From Streptomyces sp. CB00455 (lineage in GTDB: Bacteria > Actinomycetota > Actinomycetes > Streptomycetales > Streptomycetaceae), in contig NZ_LIVQ01000002.1 of NCBI RefSeq assembly GCF_001905445.1, positions 558,001 through 622,000 on the forward strand: a DNA stretch of 64,000 nucleotides. Reading direction: 5' to 3'. A program made the translations under genes and the position numbers. The notes below the pieces were generated by a model that worked only from the letters and a program-made list of their open reading frames with translations, had not been told where the DNA came from and searched no databases. Positions 16,780-25,233 of this stretch are shown in pieces; positions within the stretch are counted from its first letter, which is position 1, and the number at the start of each line of letters is the position of its first letter.

Positions 16780-17859
16780 TCAGGAGGTCAGCCAGGCGCG
16801 GAGTCGCTCCTCGCAGTGCAGGATCGCCTTCGTCCCCACGCGTTCGTCGACCTTGTGGGCCAGCAGGGCGTCGCCCGGGCCGTAGTTGACCGCCGGGACA
16901 CCGAGCGCGCTGAAGCGCGACACGTCCGTCCAGCCGAACTTCGGCATGGCGTGGCCCCCGACGGCCTCCATGAAGGCCGCGGCGGCCGGGTGGGACAGGC
17001 CGGGGAGGGCGCCGGGCGAGGAGTCGTCGACCACGAAGGCGTCGATGTCGCAGTCCGCGAAGACCTCGCGGACGTGGGCCAGCGCGTCGGCCTCGGTGCG
17101 GTCCGGGGCGTAGCGGAAGTTGACCGTCACCGTGCACGCGTCCGGGATGACGTTGTTGGCGACGCCGCCCTCGATGCGGACGGCGTTGAGGCCCTCGTGG
17201 TACTCCAGGCCGTCGATGACGGGCCGGCGCGGCTCGTAGGCCGCCAGCTTCGCCAGGATCGGGCCGGCGGAGTGGATGGCGTTGGAGCCCATCCAGCTGC
17301 GCGCGGAGTGGGCCCGCTCTCCCCTGGTGCGCAGCAGGACCCGCAGGGTGCCCTGACAGCCGCCCTCGACCTCGGCGTTGGAGGGCTCCAGGAGCACGGC
17401 GAAGTCCCCGGTGAGCCAGTCGGGGTGGGCGGCGGCGACCTTGCCGAGGCCGTTGAGGTCGGCCGCGACCTCCTCCTGGTCGTAGAAGACGAAGGTGAGG
17501 TCGCGGTTGGGCTCGGGGACGGTGGCCGCGATGCGCAGTTGTACGGCGACCCCGGACTTCATGTCGGTCGTGCCGCAGCCCCACAGGACGTCGTCCTCGT
17601 CGAGGCGGGAGGGGACGTTGTCGGCGATCGGCACGGTGTCGAGGTGGCCGGCGAGCACGACGCGCTCGCCGCGGCCCAGGTGCGTGCGGGCGACGACGTT
17701 GTTGCCGAGGCGGTCCACGGTCAGGTGCGGCAGGGTCCGCAGCGCGTGTTCCACGAGGTCGGCGAGTACCTTCTCGTCGCCGCTCACGGACGGGATGTCG
17801 ACGAGCCGGGCGGTCAGCTCGGCGGCGTCCAGGGTGAGGTCCAGCTCGGATGGGGACAT
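16780..17859 (-). CDS. dapE: Succinyl-diaminopimelate desuccinylase
   Basis: A 359-residue M20 metallopeptidase-family enzyme that converts N-succinyl-LL-diaminopimelate to LL-diaminopimelate for lysine and peptidoglycan. Metal and catalytic residues are visible: His72 and Asp74 in AGHLDTVP, Asp99 in GCGTTDMKSG, Glu129-Glu130 in YDQEEV, Glu in LLEPSNAEVEGG, and the late His in LAHKVDE. ATG at 17859. It pairs functionally with the transaminase gene at 19727-20821. It is divergent from the lysozyme-like gene with an 86-bp shared promoter region. Confidence 0.94.
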   Translation of the reverse strand: MSPSELDLTLDAAELTARLVDIPSVSGDEKVLADLVEHALRTLPHLTVDRLGNNVVARTHLGRGERVVLAGHLDTVPIADNVPSRLDEDDVLWGCGTTDMKSGVAVQLRIAATVPEPNRDLTFVFYDQEEVAADLNGLGKVAAAHPDWLTGDFAVLLEPSNAEVEGGCQGTLRVLLRTRGERAHSARSWMGSNAIHSAGPILAKLAAYEPRRPVIDGLEYHEGLNAVRIEGGVANNVIPDACTVTVNFRYAPDRTEADALAHVREVFADCDIDAFVVDDSSPGALPGLSHPAAAAFMEAVGGHAMPKFGWTDVSRFSALGVPAVNYGPGDALLAHKVDERVGTKAILHCEERLRAWLTS

Positions 17860-17945
17860 GGACCCGACCCTAACCCCACGGGCCGCGGCGCGGCCCGCCC
17901 GTCCGGCCGCCGGACGCGTCATATGCCTCAAGTACGGTGGGCCGC

Positions 17946-18989
17946 GTGTCCGAGATCCGTGATCCCCGCCCCCGTCGCCGCAGGCCGCTGCGCGTCGCCG
18001 TCGGTCTGCTCGTCCTGCTCGGGGTGATCGGCTACTTCGTGGTCCAGAAGTACTCCGACGGCGGCGCGGGAGCCCCGCACTGCACGGCGGCGGCTACCGG
18101 CGCCGCGGGATCGGGATCCGCCACCGCGGTGCAGACGTACGAGATGAGCCCGGAACAGGCGGCGAACGCGGCGACGATAACCGCCGTCGGCATCTCCAAG
18201 GGGCTGCCGGACCGGGCGGTGACGATCGCGCTGGCGACGGCGATGCAGGAGTCGGCGCTGCGCAACCTCGACCACGGCGACCGGGATTCGCTGGGCCTGT
18301 TCCAGCAGCGCCCCTCGCAGGGCTGGGGCACGGCGGAGCAGATCATGGACCCGGTGTACTCGGCCGGGATCTTCTACGACCGCCTGGTCGACGTGCCCGG
18401 CTACTCGCGGCTGCCGCTGACGGTGGCGGCGCAGAAGGTGCAGCGCAGCGGCTTCCCGCAGGCGTACGCCAAGCACGAGACGGACGCGTCGGTGCTGACG
18501 GCGGCCTTCGGCGAGAACGGCACGCTGTCCTGCTCGGGTCCGGCGCCGCTGCAGGGCGATCCGGAGAAGGTCAGGACGGAACTGGGCCGGGCCTTCGGCA
18601 AGGAGGCCGTGGGCGGGGTGCGGGGCGGTGAGCCGGCCGGACGGACGGAGGCCGGCGGCACCGGTGGCAGCGGCAGCGGCAGCGGCAGCGGTGGATCCGG
18701 CCGCGGCGGGCCGAGTGCGGCCGGCGGATCCGGTGAGGCCGAGATCAGTCTGCGGCTGAAGCGGGACGGCGGGCCGGGCGAGCAGCGCCGGGGCCGGGCG
18801 ATGGCGCACTGGGCGGTGGCCCGGTCACAGGAGCTGGGCATCTCCCGGGTCTCGTACGACCTGTCGTCCTGGGTCGCGGGCCGCCAGGGCGGCCAGTGGC
18901 GGCCCACCGCCGGCGGCGGAACCAAGGGCGGCCGCACGGACCCCATGGGCCCGGTGCCGGACGAGGTGCGGATCTTCATCGCCCGCTGA
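17946..18989 (+). CDS. Membrane-anchored lysozyme/transglycosylase-like protein
   Basis: A protein of about 347 residues. One N-terminal membrane segment (VAVGLLVLLGVIGYFVVQ) is followed by an exported domain with ITAVGISKGLPDRAVTIALA, a possible catalytic Glu in ATAMQESALRNL, and DSLGLFQQRPSQGWGTAEQI, the pattern of SLT/lysozyme-like Streptomyces proteins sometimes mislabelled heavy metal transporter. A Gly/Ser-rich linker (GSGSGSGSGGSG at about residues 240-252) leads to a second small domain (AMAHWAVARSQELGISRVSY, then SSWVAGRQGGQW). No start has a clear Shine-Dalgarno; GTG at 17946 is used, GTG at 17937 is possible, and the mRNA may be leaderless. Confidence 0.82.
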   Translation: MSEIRDPRPRRRRPLRVAVGLLVLLGVIGYFVVQKYSDGGAGAPHCTAAATGAAGSGSATAVQTYEMSPEQAANAATITAVGISKGLPDRAVTIALATAMQESALRNLDHGDRDSLGLFQQRPSQGWGTAEQIMDPVYSAGIFYDRLVDVPGYSRLPLTVAAQKVQRSGFPQAYAKHETDASVLTAAFGENGTLSCSGPAPLQGDPEKVRTELGRAFGKEAVGGVRGGEPAGRTEAGGTGGSGSGSGSGGSGRGGPSAAGGSGEAEISLRLKRDGGPGEQRRGRAMAHWAVARSQELGISRVSYDLSSWVAGRQGGQWRPTAGGGTKGGRTDPMGPVPDEVRIFIAR

Positions 18990-19215
18990 GACCCGGTCGC
19001 GCGTGCGAAGGGGTCACTCCTGCGGGGGTGGCGTGCGCCGGCGCCCCCAGGGGTCACGGACGGACAGAAGGCCAGGTCGGCGGGGAATCAATGCGCTTGT
19101 CGCGGAAGCCGATTAAACGATGCGTTACCCATCCTTTACCCGTCCTGTCCGCAACTCCACCCGGGTCCCGAGCGGTTGTACACGGCGTACTCAGCCGCTA
19201 CCGCTTAGGAGCATC

Positions 19216-19644
19216 ATGTCCCTCCCCCTGACCCGTCGGATCGCCCGTGCCGCGCTGCTCGTCGCAGCCGGGGCAGCGCCCGTGGTCGGTGCGGCCGGCG
19301 CGGCCAGCGCTGCGGGCCTGGAGTCCGTGCCGCAGCTGGGCGCGCTCACCGCCCCTGACGCCACGGGCGCCACGGGCGCCACGGGTGACGCCGCCGCCGT
19401 CGCCGGCGACACCGCGGCCGCGGCCACCGGTACCGTCGCCAAGGCCCTCCCCGCCGCTCCGGCCCCCGATGTGGCCGCCACCGCGGGCGGCCTCCTCGGC
19501 GGCCTGCCGGCCGCCAAGGACCTGCCGGTGCGCGAGCTGCCCGCGGGCGACGCCCTGCCCGGCGGCGTCGCGGGTGGCCTGCCGGGCGGTCTGCCCGACG
19601 GCCTGCCCGGCGGTCTCGCGGGCGGTCTGCCGCTGGGCGGCTGA
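19216..19644 (+). CDS. Small secreted Gly/Leu/Pro-repeat protein
   Basis: A 142-residue protein with a signal peptide (ARAALLVAAGAAPVVGAAGA, AxA cleavage near residue 33). The mature part is Ala-rich with TGATGATG, and the C-terminus is a run of GGLP-type repeats (ending LPGGLAGGLPLGG). No Cys and no catalytic motif. ATG at 19216 has TAGGAGC upstream. A strong terminator follows. Function unknown; the repeat tail suggests a structural or surface role. Confidence 0.8.
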   Translation: MSLPLTRRIARAALLVAAGAAPVVGAAGAASAAGLESVPQLGALTAPDATGATGATGDAAAVAGDTAAAATGTVAKALPAAPAPDVAATAGGLLGGLPAAKDLPVRELPAGDALPGGVAGGLPGGLPDGLPGGLAGGLPLGG

Positions 19645-19658
19645 TCACCGCGGGAACA

Positions 19659-19696
19659 CCGAGGGGGCCGGGAGCACGAACTCCCGGCCCCCTCGG
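19659..19696. terminator. 16-bp hairpin terminator
   Basis: Arms 19659-19674 and 19681-19696 (CCGAGGGGGCCGGGAG and its complement) pair perfectly around CACGAA. It lies 15 nt after the secreted-protein stop and before the convergent dapC end, so it can act on both strands. Confidence 0.88.
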
Positions 19697-19726
19697 GCTT
19701 GTCCCGCGCAGACCCGCCGGGCCCGG

Positions 19727-20821
19727 TCAGCCCAGGCGCTTGACCGCCGCCTCGACGCGCTCATCGGTGGCGGTGAAGGCGACGCGCACGAACCGGGCGC
19801 CCGCCTCGCCGTAGAAGTCGCCCGGTGCGACGAGGATGCCCAGCTCCGCGAGGTGGGCGACGGTGTCCCAGCAGGGCTCGTCCCGGGTCACCCAGAGGTA
19901 GAGGCTCGCTTCGCTGTGCTCGACCCGGAAGCCGTGCGCCTCCAGGGCCGCGCGCAGGGCCGCGCGGCGGGCGGCGTAGCGCGCCCGCTGCTCCTCGACG
20001 TGGTGGTCGTCGCCGAGGGCCGCGACCGTGGCCGCCTGGACGGGGGCCGGGGGCATCATGCCGCCGTGCTTGCGGATCTCCAGCAGTTCGCCGAGGACGT
20101 CGGCGTCGCCGGCGACGAAGGCCGCGCGGTAGCCGGCCAGGTTGGACCGCTTGGACAGCGAGTGGACGGCCACGAGGCCCTCGTACGAGCCGCCGCACAC
20201 GTCGTCGTGCAGGACGGAGACCGGCTCGGCCTCCCAGCCCAGCTCCAGGTAGCACTCGTCGCTGAAGACCAGGACGCCGTGCTCGCGCGCCCAGGCCACG
20301 ATCCGGATCAGGTCCTCCTTGGGGAGGACCTTCCCCGTGGGGTTGGAGGGCGAGTTGAGCCACAGCAGCTTCACCGCGGCCGGGTCGAGCTCGGTCGGGT
20401 CGTCGTAGACCACGGCCTCGGCCCCGCAGAGCCGCGCACCGACCTCGTACGTCGGGTAGGCGAGGCGGGGGTAGGCGACCTTGTCGCCCGCGCCGAGCCC
20501 CAGCTGGGTCGGCAGCCAGGCCACCAGCTCCTTGGAGCCGACGACCGGCAGGACGTTGCGGTGCCCGGCGGCGCTCGCGCCGAGGCGGCCCCGCACCCAG
20601 CCCGTGATCGCGTCGCGCAGGGCGGGCGTGCCCCACACCGTCGGATAGCCCGGCGAGTCGGCGGCCTCGACGAGGGCGCGCTGGATCAGCTGCGGCACCG
20701 GGTCCACGGGTGTGCCGACCGACAGGTCGACGATGCCGTCCGCGTGGGCCGCCGCCGTCGCCTTGTACGGCTCCAGCTTGTCCCAGGGGAAGGCGGGAAG
20801 ACGGTCGGATACTGCGGCCAC
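19727..20821 (-). CDS. dapC: Succinyldiaminopimelate transaminase
   Basis: A 364-residue class I/II PLP aminotransferase that aminates N-succinyl-2-amino-6-ketopimelate in lysine biosynthesis. Segments: PGYPTVWGTPALRDAI, LWLNSPSNPTGKVLPKEDL, VFSDECYLELGWEAE and the PLP lysine in SLSKRSNLAGYR. The pathway role is supported by dapE 2 kb away and by the ferredoxin neighbour, as in mycobacterial fdxC-dapC. GTG at 20821 is chosen because the next upstream codons in frame do not look coding. A hairpin separates it from fdxA. Confidence 0.92.
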   Translation of the reverse strand: MAAVSDRLPAFPWDKLEPYKATAAAHADGIVDLSVGTPVDPVPQLIQRALVEAADSPGYPTVWGTPALRDAITGWVRGRLGASAAGHRNVLPVVGSKELVAWLPTQLGLGAGDKVAYPRLAYPTYEVGARLCGAEAVVYDDPTELDPAAVKLLWLNSPSNPTGKVLPKEDLIRIVAWAREHGVLVFSDECYLELGWEAEPVSVLHDDVCGGSYEGLVAVHSLSKRSNLAGYRAAFVAGDADVLGELLEIRKHGGMMPPAPVQAATVAALGDDHHVEEQRARYAARRAALRAALEAHGFRVEHSEASLYLWVTRDEPCWDTVAHLAELGILVAPGDFYGEAGARFVRVAFTATDERVEAAVKRLG

Positions 20822-20874
20822 GGTGGTCTCTGCTCTCTCTGGGTGCCGGGTGCCCGGTGCCGGGCGGGAAAACG

Positions 20875-20914
20875 CCTCGGTCCCGTGCGGCGGGAAGGCC
20901 GTACGGGACCGAGG
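20875..20914. terminator. Hairpin between fdxA and dapC
   Basis: Arms 20875-20890 and 20899-20914 pair over 16 bp with one G-U pair and an 8-nt loop. It lies 21 nt beyond the ferredoxin stop (minus strand) and upstream of dapC, so it probably ends or attenuates fdxA transcription before dapC. Confidence 0.78.
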
Positions 20915-20934
20915 GGCGCTTCTGCCGTGGAAGG

Positions 20935-21264
20935 TCAGTGCTCGCCGTTGATGCCGGCGGGCAGCGCAGCGATGAAGGGGTGGTCGCGCTCGATCAGGCC
21001 GAGCTTGGAGGCACCACCGGGCGAACCGAGCTCGTCGAAGAACTCGACGTTCGCCTTGTAGTAGTCCTTCCACTCCTCCGGGGTGTCGTCCTCGTAGAAG
21101 ATGGCCTCGACCGGGCAGACCGGCTCACACGCACCACAGTCGACGCACTCGTCCGGGTGGATGTACAAGGACCGCTGGCCCTCGTAGATGCAGTCGACGG
21201 GGCACTCTTCGATGCATGCCTTGTCCTTGACGTCGACACAAGGCTCCGCGATGACGTAGGTCAC
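20935..21264 (-). CDS. fdxA: 7Fe ferredoxin (3Fe-4S/4Fe-4S)
   Basis: A 109-residue seven-iron ferredoxin. The first cluster region (TYVIAEPCVDVKDKACIEEC, then PVDCIYEGQR) and the second (CVDCGACEPVCPVEAIFY) match the actinobacterial FdxA/FdxC type, with the 3Fe-4S site lacking the second CxxC Cys of 2x4Fe proteins. A 50-residue C-terminal extension (EEWKDYYKANVEFF) is normal for the family. GTG at 21264 follows GAGGAGG. It probably donates electrons to P450s or other oxidoreductases. Confidence 0.94.
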   Translation of the reverse strand: MTYVIAEPCVDVKDKACIEECPVDCIYEGQRSLYIHPDECVDCGACEPVCPVEAIFYEDDTPEEWKDYYKANVEFFDELGSPGGASKLGLIERDHPFIAALPAGINGEH

Positions 21265-21381
21265 GCTCTCGTTCCTCCTCGGTAGGGCTTTCCATATCGC
21301 GCGGGAGCGCGGCGTCGTCGATGCCCGCACCTAGTATCTCCGTTCCCGGGCACGATCCGAACAGGAGGGGCGGACAGAGCT

Positions 21382-22371
21382 GTGGAAATAACTGCCGGTG
21401 GGCTGCTGGAGGTCCGTATCACCCCGGCTGACGTGGGTAAACGAGTCTCTGTACGACGGGTGGAGCACGGGTCGGGCGGATCGCCCGAGTTCACGGACAC
21501 GGTCGGGGTTCTCACATCCTGGAACGAGGGTGTGCTGCTGATCACACGAAAGGACGGCCGGTCCGTCCGCATCGCGGAACAGGCGCTGGTGGCGGGCAAG
21601 GTCGTACCCCCCGCGCCGGCCCGCCGGCGGGGTCCCGCGGCCTCCTTCGAGGAGCTGGCCCCGGTCATGGCGCGCTCCTGGCAGCCGCTGGAGAGCGAGC
21701 GGTTGGGCGGGTGGACGCTGCGGGCGGCCGCCGGTTTCACCCGGCGGGCCAATTCGGTGCTGCCCCTCGGCGATCCGGGGATGCCGCTGGACGACGCGCT
21801 GGCACGGGTGGGCGCCTGGTACGCCGGGCGGGGCCTCCCGGCGTACGTGCAGGCCGCCACGGGGGCCGTGGGCACGCAGGAACTGCTGATCGGGGAACTG
21901 GAGCGGCGGGGCTGGGCGTCCGAGGTGTCGGCGGAGGTACGGACCGGGGCGCTGGCGCCGGTGGGCGATGTGGACGCGCCCGCGGCCGGGGACGTACGTC
22001 TGACGCGTGCCCCGGACGAGGAGTGGCTGGCGCGCTACGGCAGGGTCGCCGACCCGGACCTCGCCCGGCGGATGCTGGTGGAGGGGCCGTCGGTGTGGTT
22101 CGCGGCGCTGCCCGGGGGCCGGGCCGTCGGACGGTGCGTGGTGGACGGGAGGTGGGCCGGCTTCGCGGCGGTGACCGTCGATCCGGCGTACCGGCGGCAG
22201 GGGCTGGCGACGGCGGTGATGGCGGCGCTGGCGCGGCGGGCCCTGGAGGAGGGCGCGTCGGCGGCGTGGCTGCAGGTGGAGACGGACAACCCGGGGGCGC
22301 TGGCCCTTTACGACGGCCTCGGCTTCGCGACGCACCACATGTACCACCACTACCGGGCGGCGGGACAGTGA
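21382..22371 (+). CDS. GNAT-family N-acetyltransferase with N-terminal beta domain
   Basis: A 329-residue protein. Residues 1-75 form a small beta domain (DVGKRVSVRRVE, FTDTVGVLTSWN, LLITRKDGRSVRIAE), and the C-terminal 110 residues are a GNAT domain with the acetyl-CoA loop AYRRQGLATAVMAAL and NPGALALYDGLGF. Start GTG at 21382 follows ACAGGAGGGG. Its stop TGA overlaps the GTG of the next gene, so the two are co-translated. The substrate is unknown. Confidence 0.88.
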   Translation: MEITAGGLLEVRITPADVGKRVSVRRVEHGSGGSPEFTDTVGVLTSWNEGVLLITRKDGRSVRIAEQALVAGKVVPPAPARRRGPAASFEELAPVMARSWQPLESERLGGWTLRAAAGFTRRANSVLPLGDPGMPLDDALARVGAWYAGRGLPAYVQAATGAVGTQELLIGELERRGWASEVSAEVRTGALAPVGDVDAPAAGDVRLTRAPDEEWLARYGRVADPDLARRMLVEGPSVWFAALPGGRAVGRCVVDGRWAGFAAVTVDPAYRRQGLATAVMAALARRALEEGASAAWLQVETDNPGALALYDGLGFATHHMYHHYRAAGQ

Positions 22372-23165
22372 GCGCGGCGGCCCGGCGGGAGCAGTTCGCG
22401 GCGCAGGCCCGGTCGGAGCGGCCGGACCTGGCGCTTCTGTGCCTGCTGATGGCGGCGGAGGGGGATCCGGAGCTCGACGAACGCGCCATGGACTGGGCAC
22501 AGATCGAGCTGGACCGGCTGGCCGGGATGCTGCCGTACGGGTTGCGGGGCGGGCGGGCCTGGGCGTCGGCGGTCACCGAACTGCTGGGCGCACGGCTCGG
22601 CTTCCACGGCACCCCGGCGGACTACGACCGGCTGTCGTCCTCGCTGCTGCACGAGGTGCTGCGGCGGCGGCGGGGGCTGCCGATCCTGCTGTCGGTGGTG
22701 TGGCTGGAGGTCGCCCGGCGGGCGGGGGCGCCGGTGTACGGGCTGGGGCTGCCGGGGCACTTCGTGGTGGGTTTCGGGGATCCGGAGGAGGGCGTGGTGG
22801 TGGACCCGTTCGCGGGCGGCGCCTCCCTGGGGGCCGGACCGGCGGAGCTGGCGCAGGGGGGGCCGCGGACGCCGGCCAGCACGCTGGACATCGTGCTGCG
22901 CATCCTGAACAACATCCGCGCGTGGGCCGCGACCCGTCCGGAGCAGTCGGGTGTGGCGCTGTGGGCGCTGGAGCTGTCGCTGCTGCTGCCCTCGCACCCG
23001 GCGTCGCTGCGGTACGAACGGGCGCGGCTGCTGGTGGAGCGGGGCTCCTTCCGGGAGGGGGCGGCGGAGCTGGACGCGTATGCCGAGGTGGTGGACGCGG
23101 TGGACGCGGGCGCGGCCGCCCGCATCCGCGGCGAGGCCGCCTCCGCGAGGGCCCTGCTGAACTGA
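22368..23165 (+). CDS. SirB1/transglutaminase-like family protein
   Basis: A 265-residue protein of the SirB1/transglutaminase_9 family: DYDRLSSSLLHEVLRRRRGL, PILLSVVWLEVARRAG, VYGLGLPGHFVVGF and a C-terminal TPR-like region (SHPASLRYERARLLVERGSF). The GHF segment is where many members keep a catalytic-type His. No enzymatic activity is established. Start GTG (22368-22370) overlaps the GNAT gene's stop as GTGA. Confidence 0.87.
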   Translation: MSAAARREQFAAQARSERPDLALLCLLMAAEGDPELDERAMDWAQIELDRLAGMLPYGLRGGRAWASAVTELLGARLGFHGTPADYDRLSSSLLHEVLRRRRGLPILLSVVWLEVARRAGAPVYGLGLPGHFVVGFGDPEEGVVVDPFAGGASLGAGPAELAQGGPRTPASTLDIVLRILNNIRAWAATRPEQSGVALWALELSLLLPSHPASLRYERARLLVERGSFREGAAELDAYAEVVDAVDAGAAARIRGEAASARALLN

Positions 23166-23382
23166 CGGCGCCGGCGCAGGCGGGGCCCGGGGCGGGACGG
23201 GGGCCAGGACCGGGGCGCGGGCCCCGCGTCGCGCGCGCCGGCGCGGCGGAGGGGCCGGCCGGGTCCCGGGCGTAGTCGGGTGGGCCGGCAGCGCGGAGAC
23301 GTGCGGTGCCGGGCAGCGCGGGCCCGGCAGGCTCCGGAAGAGACGGCCTGGCCGCCCGGGGCCGTCTCCCGCCGCCGGCGGG

Positions 23383-24000
23383 CTACAGCCAGCCCTTCTC
23401 GCGGGCCGTGCGGACGGCCTCCGCGCGGTTGCGGGCCGCCAGTTTCTGGATCGCCGTCGAGAGGTAGTTGCGAACGGTGCCCTGCGACAGGTGCAGCCGC
23501 TGCGCCAGCTCGGCGTTGGTCGCCCCGGATTCCGCCGCGCGCAGCACCTCGCGCTCGCGGTCTGTCAGCGGATTGGCGCCCTCCGCCAGCGCGGCCGCGG
23601 CGAGCGTCGGGTCGATGACCCGCTCCCCCTCCAGGACCTTGCGCACCGCGGCCGCCAGCTGCGCGGCCGGCGCGTCCTTGACCAGGAAGGCGGAGGCGCC
23701 CGCCTCCATCGCCCCGCGCAGGTAGCCGGGGCGGCCGAAGGTGGTCAGGATGACGATCCGGATCCCGGGCAACTCGGACCGCAAGGCCGCGGCCGCCTCG
23801 ATCCCGGTGAGCCCGGGCATCTCTATGTCCAGCAGCGCGACGTTCACGTCGTGCCCGCGGGCCGCCTCCACCACCTCGTCGCCGCGGGCGACCTGGACCA
23901 GCACCTCGATGTCGGGTTCCAGGCCGAGGAGGGCGGCGAGGGCCTCGCGGACCATCGACTGGTCCTCCGCCAGGAGGATGCGGATGGGGCGTGGGCTCAT
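23383..24000 (-). CDS. LuxR/NarL-family response regulator (DesR-like)
   Basis: A 205-residue regulator. The receiver domain (residues 1-120) shows the acidic pair in ILLAEDQ, phospho-acceptor Asp in NVALLDIEMPGLTG and the Lys in FLVKDAP. The C-terminal LuxR helix-turn-helix reads NPLTDREREVLRAAE and TNAELAQRLHLSQGTVRNYL. Its ATG at 24000 overlaps the kinase stop as ATGA. It is the last gene of the ABC-kinase-regulator operon starting at 26912 and probably controls that operon. Confidence 0.94.
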   Translation of the reverse strand: MSPRPIRILLAEDQSMVREALAALLGLEPDIEVLVQVARGDEVVEAARGHDVNVALLDIEMPGLTGIEAAAALRSELPGIRIVILTTFGRPGYLRGAMEAGASAFLVKDAPAAQLAAAVRKVLEGERVIDPTLAAAALAEGANPLTDREREVLRAAESGATNAELAQRLHLSQGTVRNYLSTAIQKLAARNRAEAVRTAREKGWL

Positions 24001-25229
24001 GACGGCGATCCTAGGGGGACGCGGGCGACCAGCCGGAAGCCGGTCCTGGCCCCGGCGGCCGTCAGACCGCCCAGACCGCCCGATCCGCCCCGGCCGCCCC
24101 GGCCGACCGGGCGGCTGCCCGGCCCCGCCGACAGGCTGCCCCCCACCGCCTCCAGGCGCTCCGACAGCCCGGTCAGGCCGTTGCCGGCCACCGGCACGGC
24201 CGGTCCCGCGGCGCCGTCGTCCGACACCGTCAGCTCGGCCACCGGCCCCGCCAGCGTCTGGTGGGTCTCCAGCGTGACCCGGCACCGCTTCGCCCCGCTG
24301 TGCCGGACCACGTTCGTCACGGCCTCGCGCAGGGACCAGGCCAGGGCGGATTCCACGTCCTCCCGGAGGTCCTGCGGCGGCTCCGCCGGCAGGTCCGCGA
24401 CCACGCCCGCCGCGGCCAGCGCCGTCCTGGCGCCCGCGAGTTCGCCGGGCAGGGTGGCCCGCCGGTAGCCGCTGACCGCCTCGCGCACGTCGACCAGCGC
24501 CTGCCGGCTGACCGCCTCGATGTCCGCCACCTGCAGGGCCGCGGCCTGCGGCTGTCCGGGCAGCATCCGGCCCGCCAGCTCGCTCTTGAGCGTGATCAGG
24601 GACAGCGAGTGGCCCAGCAGGTCGTGCAGGTCGCGGGCCATCCGCAGGCGTTCCTCGTTGGCCGCGAGCTGCGCCACCGTGGCCCGGGCCTGACGCAGTT
24701 CCATGGTGGTGCGGATCATCGCGCGCACCCCGACCATCGCGAAGCCACCCATCAGGGCCGGGATCAGCAGCCCCGCCAGGTAGGCGTCGCCGTCCGGGAC
24801 GGCGTTCGCCGTGACCGCCAGCAGGGCGGTCGTGCCGAGGACGGTCCAGCGGGAGATCTCCGCGGGCAGCGCCGCGCCGGAGGAGATGGCCACGTAGACG
24901 AAGAGCACGAGCCACTCGCGGCCCAGGGTCAGTGACAGCACGGCGGCCTGGGTGGCGAGCACCGCCACGGAGAACAGGACCCGGGGCACGGCCATCTGGC
25001 GGGCGGTGCGGATGACGAGCACCAGGTACCAGCCGACGAAGACCGTGAGGCCCAGGCCGCCGAGCACCCGCGCCTGCGTGCCGTGGCCGCCGCGGACCAG
25101 GTCGGTGACGGGCGCGCTCAGGTAGAAGAGCCAGATGGCGGTCCACAGGGCCTTCACCGTCTTGTGGCGGCGCGTCTCGGGCGTCCTGACGATCGTCGCG
25201 AGGTCGTCGTCTTCCTGCGTCAGCACCAC
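23997..25229 (-). CDS. Sensor histidine kinase (HisKA_3, DesK-like)
   Basis: A 410-residue kinase. About five membrane helices fill residues 30-165 (GLGLTVFVGWYLVLVI and so on). The HisKA_3 dimerisation helix carries the phospho-His in RMARDLHDLLGHSLSLITL, followed by an HATPase domain (REAVTNVVRHSGAKRC, VSDDGAAG, NGLTGLSERL). A Gly/Arg-rich stretch (GRGGRGGSGGLGGL) is inserted in the ATP lid before the final TGFRLVARVP. GTG at 25229 starts 4 nt after the permease stop. Stimulus unknown; DesK relatives sense membrane state. Confidence 0.93.
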   Translation of the reverse strand: MVLTQEDDDLATIVRTPETRRHKTVKALWTAIWLFYLSAPVTDLVRGGHGTQARVLGGLGLTVFVGWYLVLVIRTARQMAVPRVLFSVAVLATQAAVLSLTLGREWLVLFVYVAISSGAALPAEISRWTVLGTTALLAVTANAVPDGDAYLAGLLIPALMGGFAMVGVRAMIRTTMELRQARATVAQLAANEERLRMARDLHDLLGHSLSLITLKSELAGRMLPGQPQAAALQVADIEAVSRQALVDVREAVSGYRRATLPGELAGARTALAAAGVVADLPAEPPQDLREDVESALAWSLREAVTNVVRHSGAKRCRVTLETHQTLAGPVAELTVSDDGAAGPAVPVAGNGLTGLSERLEAVGGSLSAGPGSRPVGRGGRGGSGGLGGLTAAGARTGFRLVARVPLGSPS

Positions 25230-25233
25230 GGGT

